Under the pieces are notes generated by a model that did not search any database, was not told the DNA's origin, and saw only the letters and a list, made by a program, of their open reading frames with translations. A program made the position numbers and the translations under genes. Positions 17,504 to 24,537 of a stretch of DNA of 32,537 nt are shown one piece after another (position 1 is the stretch's first letter; each line of letters opens with the position of its first letter). The stretch is from Candidatus Omnitrophota bacterium (GTDB lineage: Bacteria > Omnitrophota > Gorgyraeia > Tantalellales > Tantalellaceae): assembly GCA_014728075.1 (NCBI GenBank), contig WJMG01000007.1:1-32537 (forward strand). Direction: 5' to 3'.

Positions 17504-18787
17504 ATGATACGCGTTAACGATGATGTTTTGAGAAAAGCAGCCGCGAAAGAGGACGCAAGCCTGGAGCATATAAAGGCGGGCCTTGCTGCGGGGACCATAG
17601 TTATCCCGGCGAACAACCGGCGTTCTATGGATAAACCCTGCGCCGTGGGCAAAGGCCTCAAGACCAAGGTCAATGCTAATATAGGCGTTTCCCACGGCTA
17701 TTCGGACATAGACGCCGAGATCCGCAAGATGGAGGCGGCTGTCGACGCGGGAGCGGACGCCCTGATGGACCTTTCAACCGGGCCGCTGGTCAAAAAGCTC
17801 AGGGAAAAGATCATGTCCCTCTGCCCGATACCCGTGGGCACGGTGCCCATATACGAGATAGCCGACGAACCCGAGGGGGCTTTCCTGTCGCGCGGAGAGG
17901 AGGATTTTCTCGATGTTCTCCGGCAACAGGCGGAGGCGGGAGTGGACTTTTTTACCATACACGCGGGCATATCGCTCGATATAGCGCGCAGGGCAGCCGA
18001 GAACAGGCGGGTCATGAACATAGTCAGCCGCGGGGGAGCGCTGCTAGCATCCTGGATGCTCAGCGGTGACAGGGAGAACCCCTTCCTTTCCCGGTACGAC
18101 GATGTGCTGGATATACTTAAGGAATATGATATCACTATAAGCCTGGGCGACAGCCTGAGGCCCGGTTCGGTCTGCGATGCCACGGACGATCTTCAGATAA
18201 GTGAACTCGTTCTTCTGGGAGAACTCCAGCGAAGGGCTTTTGAAAAAGATGTACAGGTAATAATAGAGGGACCGGGACATGTGCCCCTCGACCAGATAGA
18301 AGCGAATGTCAAACTGGAGAAATCCCTGTGCCACGGAGCGCCTTTTTATGTGCTGGGGCCCTTGGTCACTGACGCGGCCCCTGGCTACGATCACATCGTC
18401 TCCGCCATCGGGGGCGCTATCGCCGCTTCAGCGGGAGCGGATTTTCTCTGTTATGTTACCCCGGCAGAACATCTGCGGCTTCCCGGTGAAGATGATGTCA
18501 GAAGCGGCGTGATAGCCTCCAAGATAGCGGCCCACGCGGCGGACATAGTCAAAGGAGTGCCTTCGGCCATCCAACTAGACCGGAAGATCTCCGAAGCCAG
18601 AGCGGCCAGGGACTGGAAAAGACAGTTCGCTCTGGCGCTTGATCCCCGGCTTCCGGAGAAGGTAAGGAAATCGCAGGAGCCGGACAAGGAAGATGTATGC
18701 ACCATGTGTTCGGAATACTGTTCTATAAAGATAATGGAAGATTGCGTAAAGGCGCGCCAAGCGCTTAACGAAAGCGGGAGCAAATAA
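17504..18787 (+). CDS. thiC: Phosphomethylpyrimidine synthase (HMP-P synthase)
   Basis: The protein has 427 aa from ATG 17504, which has the SD TAGGAG; the track start at 17459 lies inside the palindrome. It is the compact ThiC form without the N-terminal extension of E. coli ThiC. The radical-SAM cluster motif sits at the C-terminus as CTMCSEYC, as is normal for this atypical radical-SAM family. Other signatures include NANIGVSHGY, IPVGTVPIYE, FTIHAG, SLGDSLRPG and EGPGHVPLDQI. It converts aminoimidazole ribotide to HMP-P with SAM. Its stop overlaps the PfkB gene (TAATG). Confidence 0.97.
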   Translation: MIRVNDDVLRKAAAKEDASLEHIKAGLAAGTIVIPANNRRSMDKPCAVGKGLKTKVNANIGVSHGYSDIDAEIRKMEAAVDAGADALMDLSTGPLVKKLREKIMSLCPIPVGTVPIYEIADEPEGAFLSRGEEDFLDVLRQQAEAGVDFFTIHAGISLDIARRAAENRRVMNIVSRGGALLASWMLSGDRENPFLSRYDDVLDILKEYDITISLGDSLRPGSVCDATDDLQISELVLLGELQRRAFEKDVQVIIEGPGHVPLDQIEANVKLEKSLCHGAPFYVLGPLVTDAAPGYDHIVSAIGGAIAASAGADFLCYVTPAEHLRLPGEDDVRSGVIASKIAAHAADIVKGVPSAIQLDRKISEARAARDWKRQFALALDPRLPEKVRKSQEPDKEDVCTMCSEYCSIKIMEDCVKARQALNESGSK

Positions 18788-19686
18788 TGAGGTTAACGGT
18801 ACTGGGGTCGACGGCGCTGGATTCGATAGAGACACCCTTCGGGAACAGGAAAGAGATACTGGGCGGTTCGGCCACCTACGCATCCGTGAGTGCCTCCTTT
18901 TTTACCCCCGTTAATCTCATGAGCGTAGTGGGAAGCGATTTCCCCGCGAGATACCTCTCCATGTTCGACAAAAGAGGGATAGACACATCCTCCCTAGAGA
19001 TAAAGAAGGGCAAAACTTTCCGCTGGAAAGCGAAATACAATTACGATATGAGCGTGGCCACGACCCTCAGCACTAAACTGGGGGTATTTGACGGATACAT
19101 GCCCGAGGTGCCTGATTCACTGAGTTCCAGCTGCAACCTGCTCCTGGCGAACATCGATCCGGACCTCCAGAACCATGTCCTTAAGAAACTGAAGCCGGCC
19201 GGCCTGGTGGCGTGCGATACGATGAACCTCTGGATAGACCTCAAGAAACGGTCCCTGCTCAAGCTTCTCAAGAAAGTCGATCTTCTGCTCCTGAACGACG
19301 CCGAGGCCAGGCAGCTTTCAGGCGAAGAGGGCCTTTTCGCCGCGGCCAAGTGGATCTCATCTAAGGGCGTAAAGATGGTCGTTATCAAAAAGGGCGAACA
19401 CGGCGCGCTTTTCTTTTCCAAAAAGCTCGGATTTATAGTCCCGGCCTATTTGCTCGAGGTCATAAAGGACCCCACCGGCGCCGGGGACACCTTCGCCGGG
19501 GCCATGATGGGGTACCTCTCAAGATGCAGGAAAATTAACGACAGGAACTTGAGAAGAGGCCTTGTTTATGGTACTATAATGTCGTCTTTCGCGGTTGAAA
19601 GGTTCTCGGCCGACGGCCTGATCAAGACCACGCCGAAGGATATCAGAGATCGTTACTCGCATTTTGAAAAGCTGACAAGGTTCTAA
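18787..19686 (+). CDS. PfkB-family carbohydrate/nucleoside kinase
   Basis: The protein has 299 aa of the ribokinase fold. The N-terminal glycine motif is GGSATYASVSASFF and the C-terminal PfkB signature DPTGAGDTFAGAMMGYL contains the catalytic Asp and the anion hole. It is closest in style to the small sugar or nucleoside kinases of this superfamily. It starts within the thiC stop (TAATG), so it is the third gene of the thiamine operon. A role in thiamine salvage is possible because HMP and hydroxyethylthiazole kinases share the fold, but the sequence pattern is not that of ThiD or ThiM. The substrate is unknown. Confidence 0.88.
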   Translation: MRLTVLGSTALDSIETPFGNRKEILGGSATYASVSASFFTPVNLMSVVGSDFPARYLSMFDKRGIDTSSLEIKKGKTFRWKAKYNYDMSVATTLSTKLGVFDGYMPEVPDSLSSSCNLLLANIDPDLQNHVLKKLKPAGLVACDTMNLWIDLKKRSLLKLLKKVDLLLLNDAEARQLSGEEGLFAAAKWISSKGVKMVVIKKGEHGALFFSKKLGFIVPAYLLEVIKDPTGAGDTFAGAMMGYLSRCRKINDRNLRRGLVYGTIMSSFAVERFSADGLIKTTPKDIRDRYSHFEKLTRF

Positions 19687-19820
19687 GTAAAAAGTAAAAA
19701 GGATAGGTAGTTTCTGGGACAAGCTCTTTAAAATAAATTGCAACAGTTCTAGAATTTCCTATATTTTTAACTTTTTACTTTTAACTTTTTCCTTAAGATG
19801 CTGGTTTAGAGGAAATACGA
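19687..19820. other. AT-rich spacer before tRNA-Gly with TTTTTACTTTT-type inverted words
   Basis: The spacer begins with AGTAAAAAGTAAAAAGGA and ends with AACTTTTTACTTTTAACTTTTTCCTT, two purine- and pyrimidine-rich arms that are roughly reverse complementary. It may form a loose hairpin after the PfkB gene and could end that transcript. A tRNA promoter is not obvious. Confidence 0.35.
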
Positions 19821-19894
19821 GCGAGCGTAGTACAATGGCAGTACACCAGCTTCCCAAGCTGGCTACGGGGGTTCGATTCCCCTCGCTCGCTCCA
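19821..19894 (+). tRNA. tRNA-Gly (anticodon CCC)
   Basis: A full 74-nt cloverleaf: acceptor GCGAGCG/CGCTCGC, D-arm GTAC-AATGGCA-GTAC, anticodon arm CCAGC-TTCCCAA-GCTGG with anticodon CCC, T-arm with TTCGATT loop, and an encoded CCA end. It would read glycine GGG codons. An intrinsic terminator follows 10 nt downstream. Confidence 0.95.
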
Positions 19895-20174
19895 AATTTT
19901 AAGATAGCCCGGTTGATATTCAGCCGGGCTATTCTTTTCCTTGGGCTTTGATATGTCCCTTCGCAGGATGTAATATTTTCTTCCAGCGGAAAATATTACT
20001 CGATATTGTCCTCGCAAATCTGCTTTTCAAGCAGATACCAAGCTTGCTCGAACAATAGACGCCGTTGTCGTAACATATCAAAGCCCTTCCTGTAGCCATC
20101 TGAATATCAACCGATGTGGCAAATTTGGAGCGAGCGAGGGGAATCGAGATGCTTTCGTAGCATCATTGGGAAGC
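19849..20174. repeat. Large inverted repeat: tRNA-Gly 3' end plus terminator region copied in opposite orientation
   Basis: The right arm (about 20074-20174) on the minus strand repeats, in the same order, the anticodon-loop block GCTTCCCAA, a 27-nt block covering the tRNA T-loop to CCA and beyond (19873-19899 versus 20121-20147), the terminator loop block CGGTTGATATTCAG, and the block GGGCTTTGATATG (19943-19955 versus 20074-20086). Segments between blocks have diverged. The 118-nt centre contains the hairpin GTAATATTTTC/GAAAATATTAC (19970-19999). The right arm lacks a D-arm and 5' acceptor strand, so it cannot be a tRNA. Confidence 0.85.
19904..19938 (+). terminator. Rho-independent terminator of tRNA-Gly
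   Basis: ATAGCCCGG and CCGGGCTAT form a perfect 9-bp stem around an 11-nt loop TTGATATTCAG, followed by TCTTTTCC. It sits directly behind the tRNA. The loop and part of the flank are copied in inverted orientation at 20100-20113. Confidence 0.85.
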
Positions 20175-20317
20175 ATTCAGTTTAGAATGGGGGGGAGTTA
20201 TGTCCCCCAAACCCCCTAAAGTTGTTGTCCCGCTGAATCGTAGACGAGAGCGGGAGTTTATGCATGCGATAGTGGTATAGCGTACCTTTGTTAGGCATAT
20301 AGCAGTAAAAATAAAAG

Positions 20318-20388
20318 ATGTCATCCCCGAAACGGGTTTGAAAGTTTGCCTTTTGTTTGTGATAAGGACATAACGAGTGAGGGGGGAT
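20318..20388. repeat. Second copy of TGTCATCCCCG-type palindromic element
   Basis: It begins GATGTCATCCCCGAAACGGGTTTGA, close to TTGTCATCCCCGCAAAGGGTTTGA at 13337, and ends GGGGGGATCG, comparable to GCGGGGATCA. The middle differs from the first copy. It is likely the same intergenic repeat family. Confidence 0.6.
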
Positions 20389-20483
20389 CGAACTGGAGGA
20401 GCCGGTCTTTACTATAGCGAGCTGCGATGAATAAGAGCAGCGAAGCGCATGCCCGGCGACGGATGGCTGACCGGAGGGCGAAA

Positions 20484-20524
20484 ATAAGATCCTGCGCGAG
20501 CCCTGGGCGAGGGCAGGATCTTAT
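20484..20524. repeat. 12-bp perfect hairpin
   Basis: ATAAGATCCTGC and GCAGGATCTTAT are exact reverse complements around a 17-nt GC-rich loop. There is no T-tract. It lies in the gene-free stretch after the tRNA region. Confidence 0.6.
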
Positions 20525-20810
20525 AACCATCCCGCGCCATGAGTTTGTATGATCCGGATAAATTGAAGTAAAAATGGAGGTGCCGGGCTCCGCGCCGGCA
20601 CATAATAATTATTTTTATCTCCTCCAGGGACGGTTCTGATTTTGTTCCTGCACCTGTCCCCGCGGCACCCGCTCCGCGGTCCATCTCTCATCCCTCATTT
20701 CTCATTCTACACCCTAAACCTTAACCATTAGCCCTTTGCCTTTAGCCCTTCGCCTGAATCTGTGCTCCGTGGACAATTCCTCGATCATCCGTGTATAGAT
20801 CCGAAAAACA

Positions 20811-20819
20811 TGCTATACT
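20811..20819 (+). promoter_or_regulatory. Extended -10 promoter of the EamA gene (leaderless)
   Basis: TGC-TATACT matches an extended -10 (TGn-TATAAT). Only 6 nt separate it from the ATG at 20826, so transcription should begin at or very near the start codon. No Shine-Dalgarno is present. Confidence 0.65.
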
Positions 20820-20825
20820 ACCTCC

Positions 20826-21719
20826 ATGAACGAACAGGGGACGATATACGGAGGTGTGCTGTGCGCTCTCGGGTACATTTTTCTGGCCGTCATGTCAGGG
20901 GCTTCCAAGTACCTGCAGGAGATCTCCGGCATACCCGCCATCGAGATAACCTTTTTCAGCTATTTTTTCGTTCTCTTGGCGAGCCTCCCGTGGATATTTA
21001 TGACGGGCCCGGCCAACCTTTTCAAGTCCCCCTATATACATCTGGTGCTCACCCGGACCTTTCTGGGCACGCTCACATATTACCTTTATTTTATCACCGT
21101 GGACAGCATGCCCCTGGTGACCGCGGTCACGCTCATTAACACCGCGCCGTTCTGGGTCGCGCTGCTCGCGGCCATCCTGCTGGGGGAGAGGGTGGGAAAA
21201 GCGGCCCTTGGCTTTATCGCCGCCGGGTTCACGGGTGTGGTGATGGTTATCGGTCCTACTTCCCGCGGTATGAACGCCCGGTCCGTTTTGCTCGCTTTGC
21301 TTGTAGGCGTTCTCGCGGCTTCGGTCATAGTCTGCCGCAGGTCTCTCAAGGACGAATCCTGGCAGAGGACAGTCGCCGTATATTCGCTTCTGGCCACACT
21401 TCTTACCGGAATAGCCATGGCGCCTTCTTTCACGATGCCTTCGGGATGGGAATGGATCTTTGTCGCGTGCATAGGCGCGTGCATGTACGCGATGCAGGCG
21501 CTCGTACAGCTTGCCGCGCGTTACGCCAGGGCCAGCACGCTGGGGCCGATAAGCTACGCTTCCATCGTCGCCTCTGGGATGATAGGATGGCTCGTCTGGG
21601 GCCATGTTCCCACACTCCTTGAAACCGCCGGAATACTTCTTATCATCGCGTCGGGCGTCGTGATCCTGCTTTCGGAAAAACGCCGTGTCAGTGCGCCAGC
21701 GGACAATAACGCCGGTTGA
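20826..21719 (+). CDS. EamA/DMT-superfamily membrane transporter
   Basis: The protein has 297 aa with about ten hydrophobic helices arranged as two EamA repeats (roughly residues 8-140 and 150-285). The pattern with EITFFSYFFVLLASLPW in TM2 and PFWVALLAAILLGERVG at the end of the first repeat is typical of drug/metabolite transporters of the RhaT/S-adenosylmethionine-type group. The substrate cannot be predicted. The gene has no SD and its ATG lies 6 nt after an extended -10 box, so it is predicted to be leaderless. Confidence 0.9.
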   Translation: MNEQGTIYGGVLCALGYIFLAVMSGASKYLQEISGIPAIEITFFSYFFVLLASLPWIFMTGPANLFKSPYIHLVLTRTFLGTLTYYLYFITVDSMPLVTAVTLINTAPFWVALLAAILLGERVGKAALGFIAAGFTGVVMVIGPTSRGMNARSVLLALLVGVLAASVIVCRRSLKDESWQRTVAVYSLLATLLTGIAMAPSFTMPSGWEWIFVACIGACMYAMQALVQLAARYARASTLGPISYASIVASGMIGWLVWGHVPTLLETAGILLIIASGVVILLSEKRRVSAPADNNAG

Positions 21720-21761
21720 CCCGGAGGCTTTTTCAGCGGCAGGCGTCAAGTCAGCGTGCCG

Positions 21762-21778
21762 GCGTTCCCGTTTAACGC
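21762..21778. repeat. Short hairpin CCGGCGTT...AACGCCGG
   Basis: An 8-bp stem around CCCGTTT-type loop in the EamA-MarC gap, next to a GCGTCAAGT word that recurs in other gaps (21744, 23698; as TTGACGC at 9736 and 31621). Positions are approximate by a few bases. Confidence 0.5.
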
Positions 21779-21805
21779 CGGGCCCTGTACGCAGTACGCT
21801 AATGA

Positions 21806-21814
21806 TGGTATACT
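21806..21814 (+). promoter_or_regulatory. Extended -10 promoter of the MarC gene (leaderless)
   Basis: TGG-TATACT ends 6 nt before ATG 21821, the same geometry as the EamA promoter. There is no SD. Confidence 0.65.
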
Positions 21815-21820
21815 AGAGCC

Positions 21821-22441
21821 ATGAACGATATATCTTCCGTAATGCGATCAATGGCGCTTCTTCTGGTTCTTCTTAATCCTTTTCTGGTGGTGGTCTACCT
21901 TATAGATGTGATGGAGAAATACGACAAGCGCAGGTTCACCTTCGTCCTGGTAAGGGCCGGGGTGATAGCGACCCTGGTCTTCTGTGTTTTCGCCATTCTC
22001 GGCGACTATATCTTTGCCAATGTGATGCAGGCCAATTTTGCCTCTTTCCAGATATTCGGAGGCATTGTGTTCCTTTTGATAGCCCTGCAGTTCGTCTTCC
22101 GGGGGCCCAGGGCAATAGAGATACTGAGGGGGGAATCCGAGCATGTCGCCGGCGCGATCGCCATGCCCATCCTGATAGGCCCCGGAACTATAAGCGTGAG
22201 CGTCCTGATAGGGGAGAAACACTCCCCCCTTACGGCTTGCGCCGTAGTGGTCGTTGCCCTGGGAATATCCATAGCTACTATACTTATACTCAAGCGCATA
22301 CACGATTTTGTGCGTCCCAGGAGGGAGAGCGTGATCGAAAGGTACATAGAGGTGACCGGACGGATCACCGCTATGTTCGCCGGAACGATATCCGTGGAGA
22401 TGATAATAAGGGGCATCCGTACCTGGGCGGGTAAGCTCTAA
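21821..22441 (+). CDS. MarC family integral membrane protein
   Basis: The protein has 206 aa with six hydrophobic helices. The family motif LLVLLNPFLVVVYLIDVMEKYDKR at the N-terminus and MPILIGPGTISVSVLIGE in the middle match the MarC/YchE family (PF01914), whose transport role is unresolved despite the historical antibiotic-resistance name. The gene stands alone with its own extended -10 promoter and a predicted leaderless mRNA. Confidence 0.9.
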   Translation: MNDISSVMRSMALLLVLLNPFLVVVYLIDVMEKYDKRRFTFVLVRAGVIATLVFCVFAILGDYIFANVMQANFASFQIFGGIVFLLIALQFVFRGPRAIEILRGESEHVAGAIAMPILIGPGTISVSVLIGEKHSPLTACAVVVVALGISIATILILKRIHDFVRPRRESVIERYIEVTGRITAMFAGTISVEMIIRGIRTWAGKL

Positions 22442-22562
22442 AGCCCAGTGCGTGGCGTACAGGAGGGGCTCTGGCACAGAATATAGGATTGCTTTCAGAT
22501 CTTTACCCCGGCCCCCGGATGGCCTCTAACCCCCGGCCGCGATCCCGGTCTCTGCAAAAAAC

Positions 22563-23048
22563 ATGAAAGAACTGTTCCTCCGTAAAAAACTCACTTTCAG
22601 GACAGGCGGCAAAAAGATAGTTCTCGTCAAGAAAAGCAACGAGACCTTTGAGCATGTAGCCGCCAAGGCCGTAGGGTATGCCATGTATCTGCCGGTATAT
22701 CCGCAGGTCAAGATAGAGGTCAAAATAGGGGAAAGGTACAAACCTGACCTGGTTGCCCTGAACGGCCGCGGGGAACCCGTTTTCTGGGCCGAGTGCTGCA
22801 TGGTGGGAAAAACCAAGATCGAGAAGATACTGAACAAGCATCCCAGCGCCCATTTTGCTTTTATCCGAGTTACCGAGCATGTCGACCAGTTCGCGGACCT
22901 GGTCTCTTCGCTCAGGGAGAGGACACGACATAAGGGAAAGCTTGATATAATACGCCTGAAGCCCCCGGTCACCCGATACTTCGACGGGCACGATATAAAG
23001 GTCCCGCCCTTCGGCGAGGCCGTGGAGTATACGGCGGGCGGAGGATAA
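22563..23048 (+). CDS. Conserved hypothetical protein, possible PD-(D/E)XK (YaeQ-like) fold
   Basis: A 161-aa basic soluble protein that I do not recognise with certainty. The segment RYKPDLVALNGRGEPVFWAEC followed by MVGKTKIEKIL has the spacing of a PD-x(n)-E-x-[CG] nuclease-type core with a trailing lysine, as in YaeQ proteins, which place E-x-G before a KRLRKA-like helix. A DNA-processing role would follow from the fold but is speculative. There is no SD and no obvious -10 close to the ATG. It is flanked by the MarC and HdeD genes with no functional link. Confidence 0.6.
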   Translation: MKELFLRKKLTFRTGGKKIVLVKKSNETFEHVAAKAVGYAMYLPVYPQVKIEVKIGERYKPDLVALNGRGEPVFWAECCMVGKTKIEKILNKHPSAHFAFIRVTEHVDQFADLVSSLRERTRHKGKLDIIRLKPPVTRYFDGHDIKVPPFGEAVEYTAGGG

Positions 23049-23136
23049 GCGCTCCGGTTTCTCTGCCGCTGCCTCTACCGTTATCTAACAAAGCCTCTGG
23101 CCTGCCGGATCTCTCTTTAACCCGCAAGAAAAAATA

Positions 23137-23145
23137 TGGTATAAT
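23137..23145 (+). promoter_or_regulatory. Extended -10 promoter of the HdeD-family gene
   Basis: TGG-TATAAT is a perfect extended -10. Transcription from about 23152 would give a 14-nt leader consisting almost only of the SD AAAGGAGGT. Confidence 0.7.
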
Positions 23146-23165
23146 ACCCGAAAAGGAGGTTGCAT

Positions 23166-23687
23166 ATGAACGCGTTCCTTAGTGAATACAAGAAGCCTTT
23201 CAATATAGCGGGCATAATTATGATACTTCTCGGGATGGGAGCCGTCGCGCTGCCGGTTTTCGCTTCTATCGCCGTAGAGGTGATCTTCGGATGGATCCTT
23301 ATATTCGGCGGTATAGTCACGATGATCCATTCCTGCGCGGGGTTAAGAACGGGCAGCTGTGTTTTCAGGTTCACCATCGGCCTTTTATATACCGCCATAG
23401 GCGTAATGTTCCTGGCTTTCCCTATGACCGGCGTCCTCACTCTGACCCTTCTTCTTGGGGTTCTTTTTATCTTTGAGGGGATCATAAAAGTATGGCTTTC
23501 CCTCAAGATACATCCGGTAGCCAGATGGGGGTGGATGCTGGCGAGCGGCGTGGCTTCGCTTCTTCTGGCGTTCATAATCTTCACCAATTATCCCGGAGGC
23601 GTAGCCTGGATACTGGGCCTTCTCGTAGGGCTTAACCTGATATTCAGTGGTATTACTATGCTTCTACTGGCCTCCGCGGCCGAGTAG
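23166..23687 (+). CDS. HdeD family (DUF308) membrane protein
   Basis: The protein has 173 aa from ATG 23166, which follows AAAGGAGGT; the track begins at a TTG two codons earlier. Six hydrophobic helices in three pairs, with repeats of the form IAGIIMILLGMGAVALPV and GLLYTAIGVMFLAFPMTG, match HdeD/DUF308 proteins. E. coli HdeD contributes to acid resistance at high cell density, but in most bacteria the role is unknown. It is a single-gene unit. Confidence 0.88.
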   Translation: MNAFLSEYKKPFNIAGIIMILLGMGAVALPVFASIAVEVIFGWILIFGGIVTMIHSCAGLRTGSCVFRFTIGLLYTAIGVMFLAFPMTGVLTLTLLLGVLFIFEGIIKVWLSLKIHPVARWGWMLASGVASLLLAFIIFTNYPGGVAWILGLLVGLNLIFSGITMLLLASAAE

Positions 23688-23756
23688 GGGGCGGTAGCGT
23701 CAAGTGCCGGCCTGGTTGACTTATCGGCGCCGAAGATAGTCGGCGTTCCGGTTTAA

Positions 23757-23852
23757 GAGGTACAGGCGGAGGATAGAAAAACAGATGTTGCGGAACCATA
23801 TTTACCTCTACCCGTACCTCAACGAAGCTCTGGCCTGGCGAAGGCCGAAACT
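23757..23852. repeat. Intergenic palindromic repeat, copy A (before the L7/L12-C-like gene)
   Basis: The core GGTACAGG...AACAGATGTT...GAACCA...CTCTACCCGTACC forms an imperfect hairpin, then AACGAAGCTCTGGCCTGGCGAAGGC. Copy B at 24585-24700 repeats these words in the same order and orientation, so the gene between them is bracketed by direct copies. Confidence 0.75.
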
Positions 23853-23942
23853 CGCTTTCATCTGTAACAGACCTGTGATCATCTCTGGAAAAAGACCTTC
23901 CCTGGTCCCGAAAAAATCCTGTAACTCCAATATGTTAAAAAA

Positions 23943-23951
23943 TGGTATAAT
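23943..23951 (+). promoter_or_regulatory. Extended -10 promoter of the secreted L7/L12-C-like gene (leaderless)
   Basis: TGG-TATAAT ends 6 nt before ATG 23958. This is the third gene in the region with this exact leaderless geometry. No SD is present. Confidence 0.7.
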
Positions 23952-23957
23952 ACGAAT

Positions 23958-24536
23958 ATGAAGATCTTTACGGTTTTAGCTCTGACATTGATGCTTTCAT
24001 TGCTCCCGGGGGCCTTTGCGCGGGCAGAGAGACCTGAGGGCTACGCCGTCGAGATACTTTCCTACGAAGGCGACAATGAGTTCCGGGCCATAAAAGACCT
24101 GCAGGAGACCGCCGATATAGGGATGTTCGAGGCGAAACGAATACTTGACTCCATTCCTTCTTTCGTAAAATACGGCCTTACTCTAGAAGAAGCAAATGAC
24201 ATGAAAACATTTCTTGAGATAAAGGGCTTCTCCTGCGTTGTCAAAAAGGCTTCATCGGCGGGCGTCCTGACCGAGAACGGGATGATGAAAGAAAGTTCCG
24301 ACGGACTTTACGCCGTCGTCTACGAAGGAACGGACCTTACACGAATAGAGACAATAAACCTTCTCCGCATACAGACAGGTAACAGCCTTAAAAAGGCAAA
24401 AGACATCGTGGACAGGCCCGGCAGGTCCTCCATCCGTTATTCCATTCCGCTGGAAGAGGCCAGAAAACTCAAATCCTGGTGCGACCGTAACGGGATCCGA
24501 TCCCGCATAGTCGCTAATCCCGGGCGCCCCGGATAA
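23958..24536 (+). CDS. Secreted protein with two tandem ribosomal-L7/L12-C-terminal-like domains
   Basis: The protein has 192 aa. A signal peptide (MKIFTVLALTLMLSLLPGAFARA) is followed by two repeats of about 70 aa. Repeat 1 (about 29-98) reads AVEIL...AIKDLQETADIGMFEAKRILDS...LEEANDMKTFLEIKGFSCVVKK; repeat 2 (about 115-187) reads AVVYE...ETINLLRIQTGNSLKKAKDIVDR...LEEARKLKSWCDRNGIRSRIV. Both follow the L7/L12 C-terminal pattern of an IK/IN helix, a G-L/M-x-EAK helix, then EEA-x-x-(L/M)K and a final strand. In ribosomes this domain binds translation factors, but export makes that role impossible here. The function is unknown. It is flanked by two copies of an intergenic repeat and predicted leaderless. 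Confidence 0.7.
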   Translation: MKIFTVLALTLMLSLLPGAFARAERPEGYAVEILSYEGDNEFRAIKDLQETADIGMFEAKRILDSIPSFVKYGLTLEEANDMKTFLEIKGFSCVVKKASSAGVLTENGMMKESSDGLYAVVYEGTDLTRIETINLLRIQTGNSLKKAKDIVDRPGRSSIRYSIPLEEARKLKSWCDRNGIRSRIVANPGRPG

Positions 24537-24537
24537 A

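Larger units (their letters stand above)
20175..20825. other. Non-coding stretch rich in hairpins, no supported gene
   Basis: About 650 nt without a convincing gene. It holds a G/C run hairpin (GGGGG...CCCCC near 20189-20207), CCCGC/GCGGG near 20229-20254, a relative of the TGTCATCCCCG palindrome (20318-20388), a 12-bp perfect hairpin (20484-20524), GTGCCGG/CCGGCAC (20580-20601), CCGCGG/CCGCGG (20660-20679) and the CCATTAGCC-type words before the EamA promoter. The minus-strand ORFs of 69 and 90 aa here are made of these palindromes and have no family features. Confidence 0.6.

Noticed and set aside
20074-20174. Second tRNA-Gly gene on the minus strand
   Set aside because: Only the 3' half is similar. 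The D-arm and 5' acceptor strand are missing and the T-stem is broken, so no cloverleaf forms.
19821-20174. Integrative element attachment site at tRNA-Gly
   Set aside because: An att duplication would be a direct repeat with an integrase between; here the copy is inverted and the 120-nt centre is non-coding.
20412-20684. 90-aa minus-strand ORF in the gene-free stretch
   Set aside because: It runs through several palindromes (20484-20524, 20580-20601, 20660-20679) and shows no conserved pattern, so it is probably chance.
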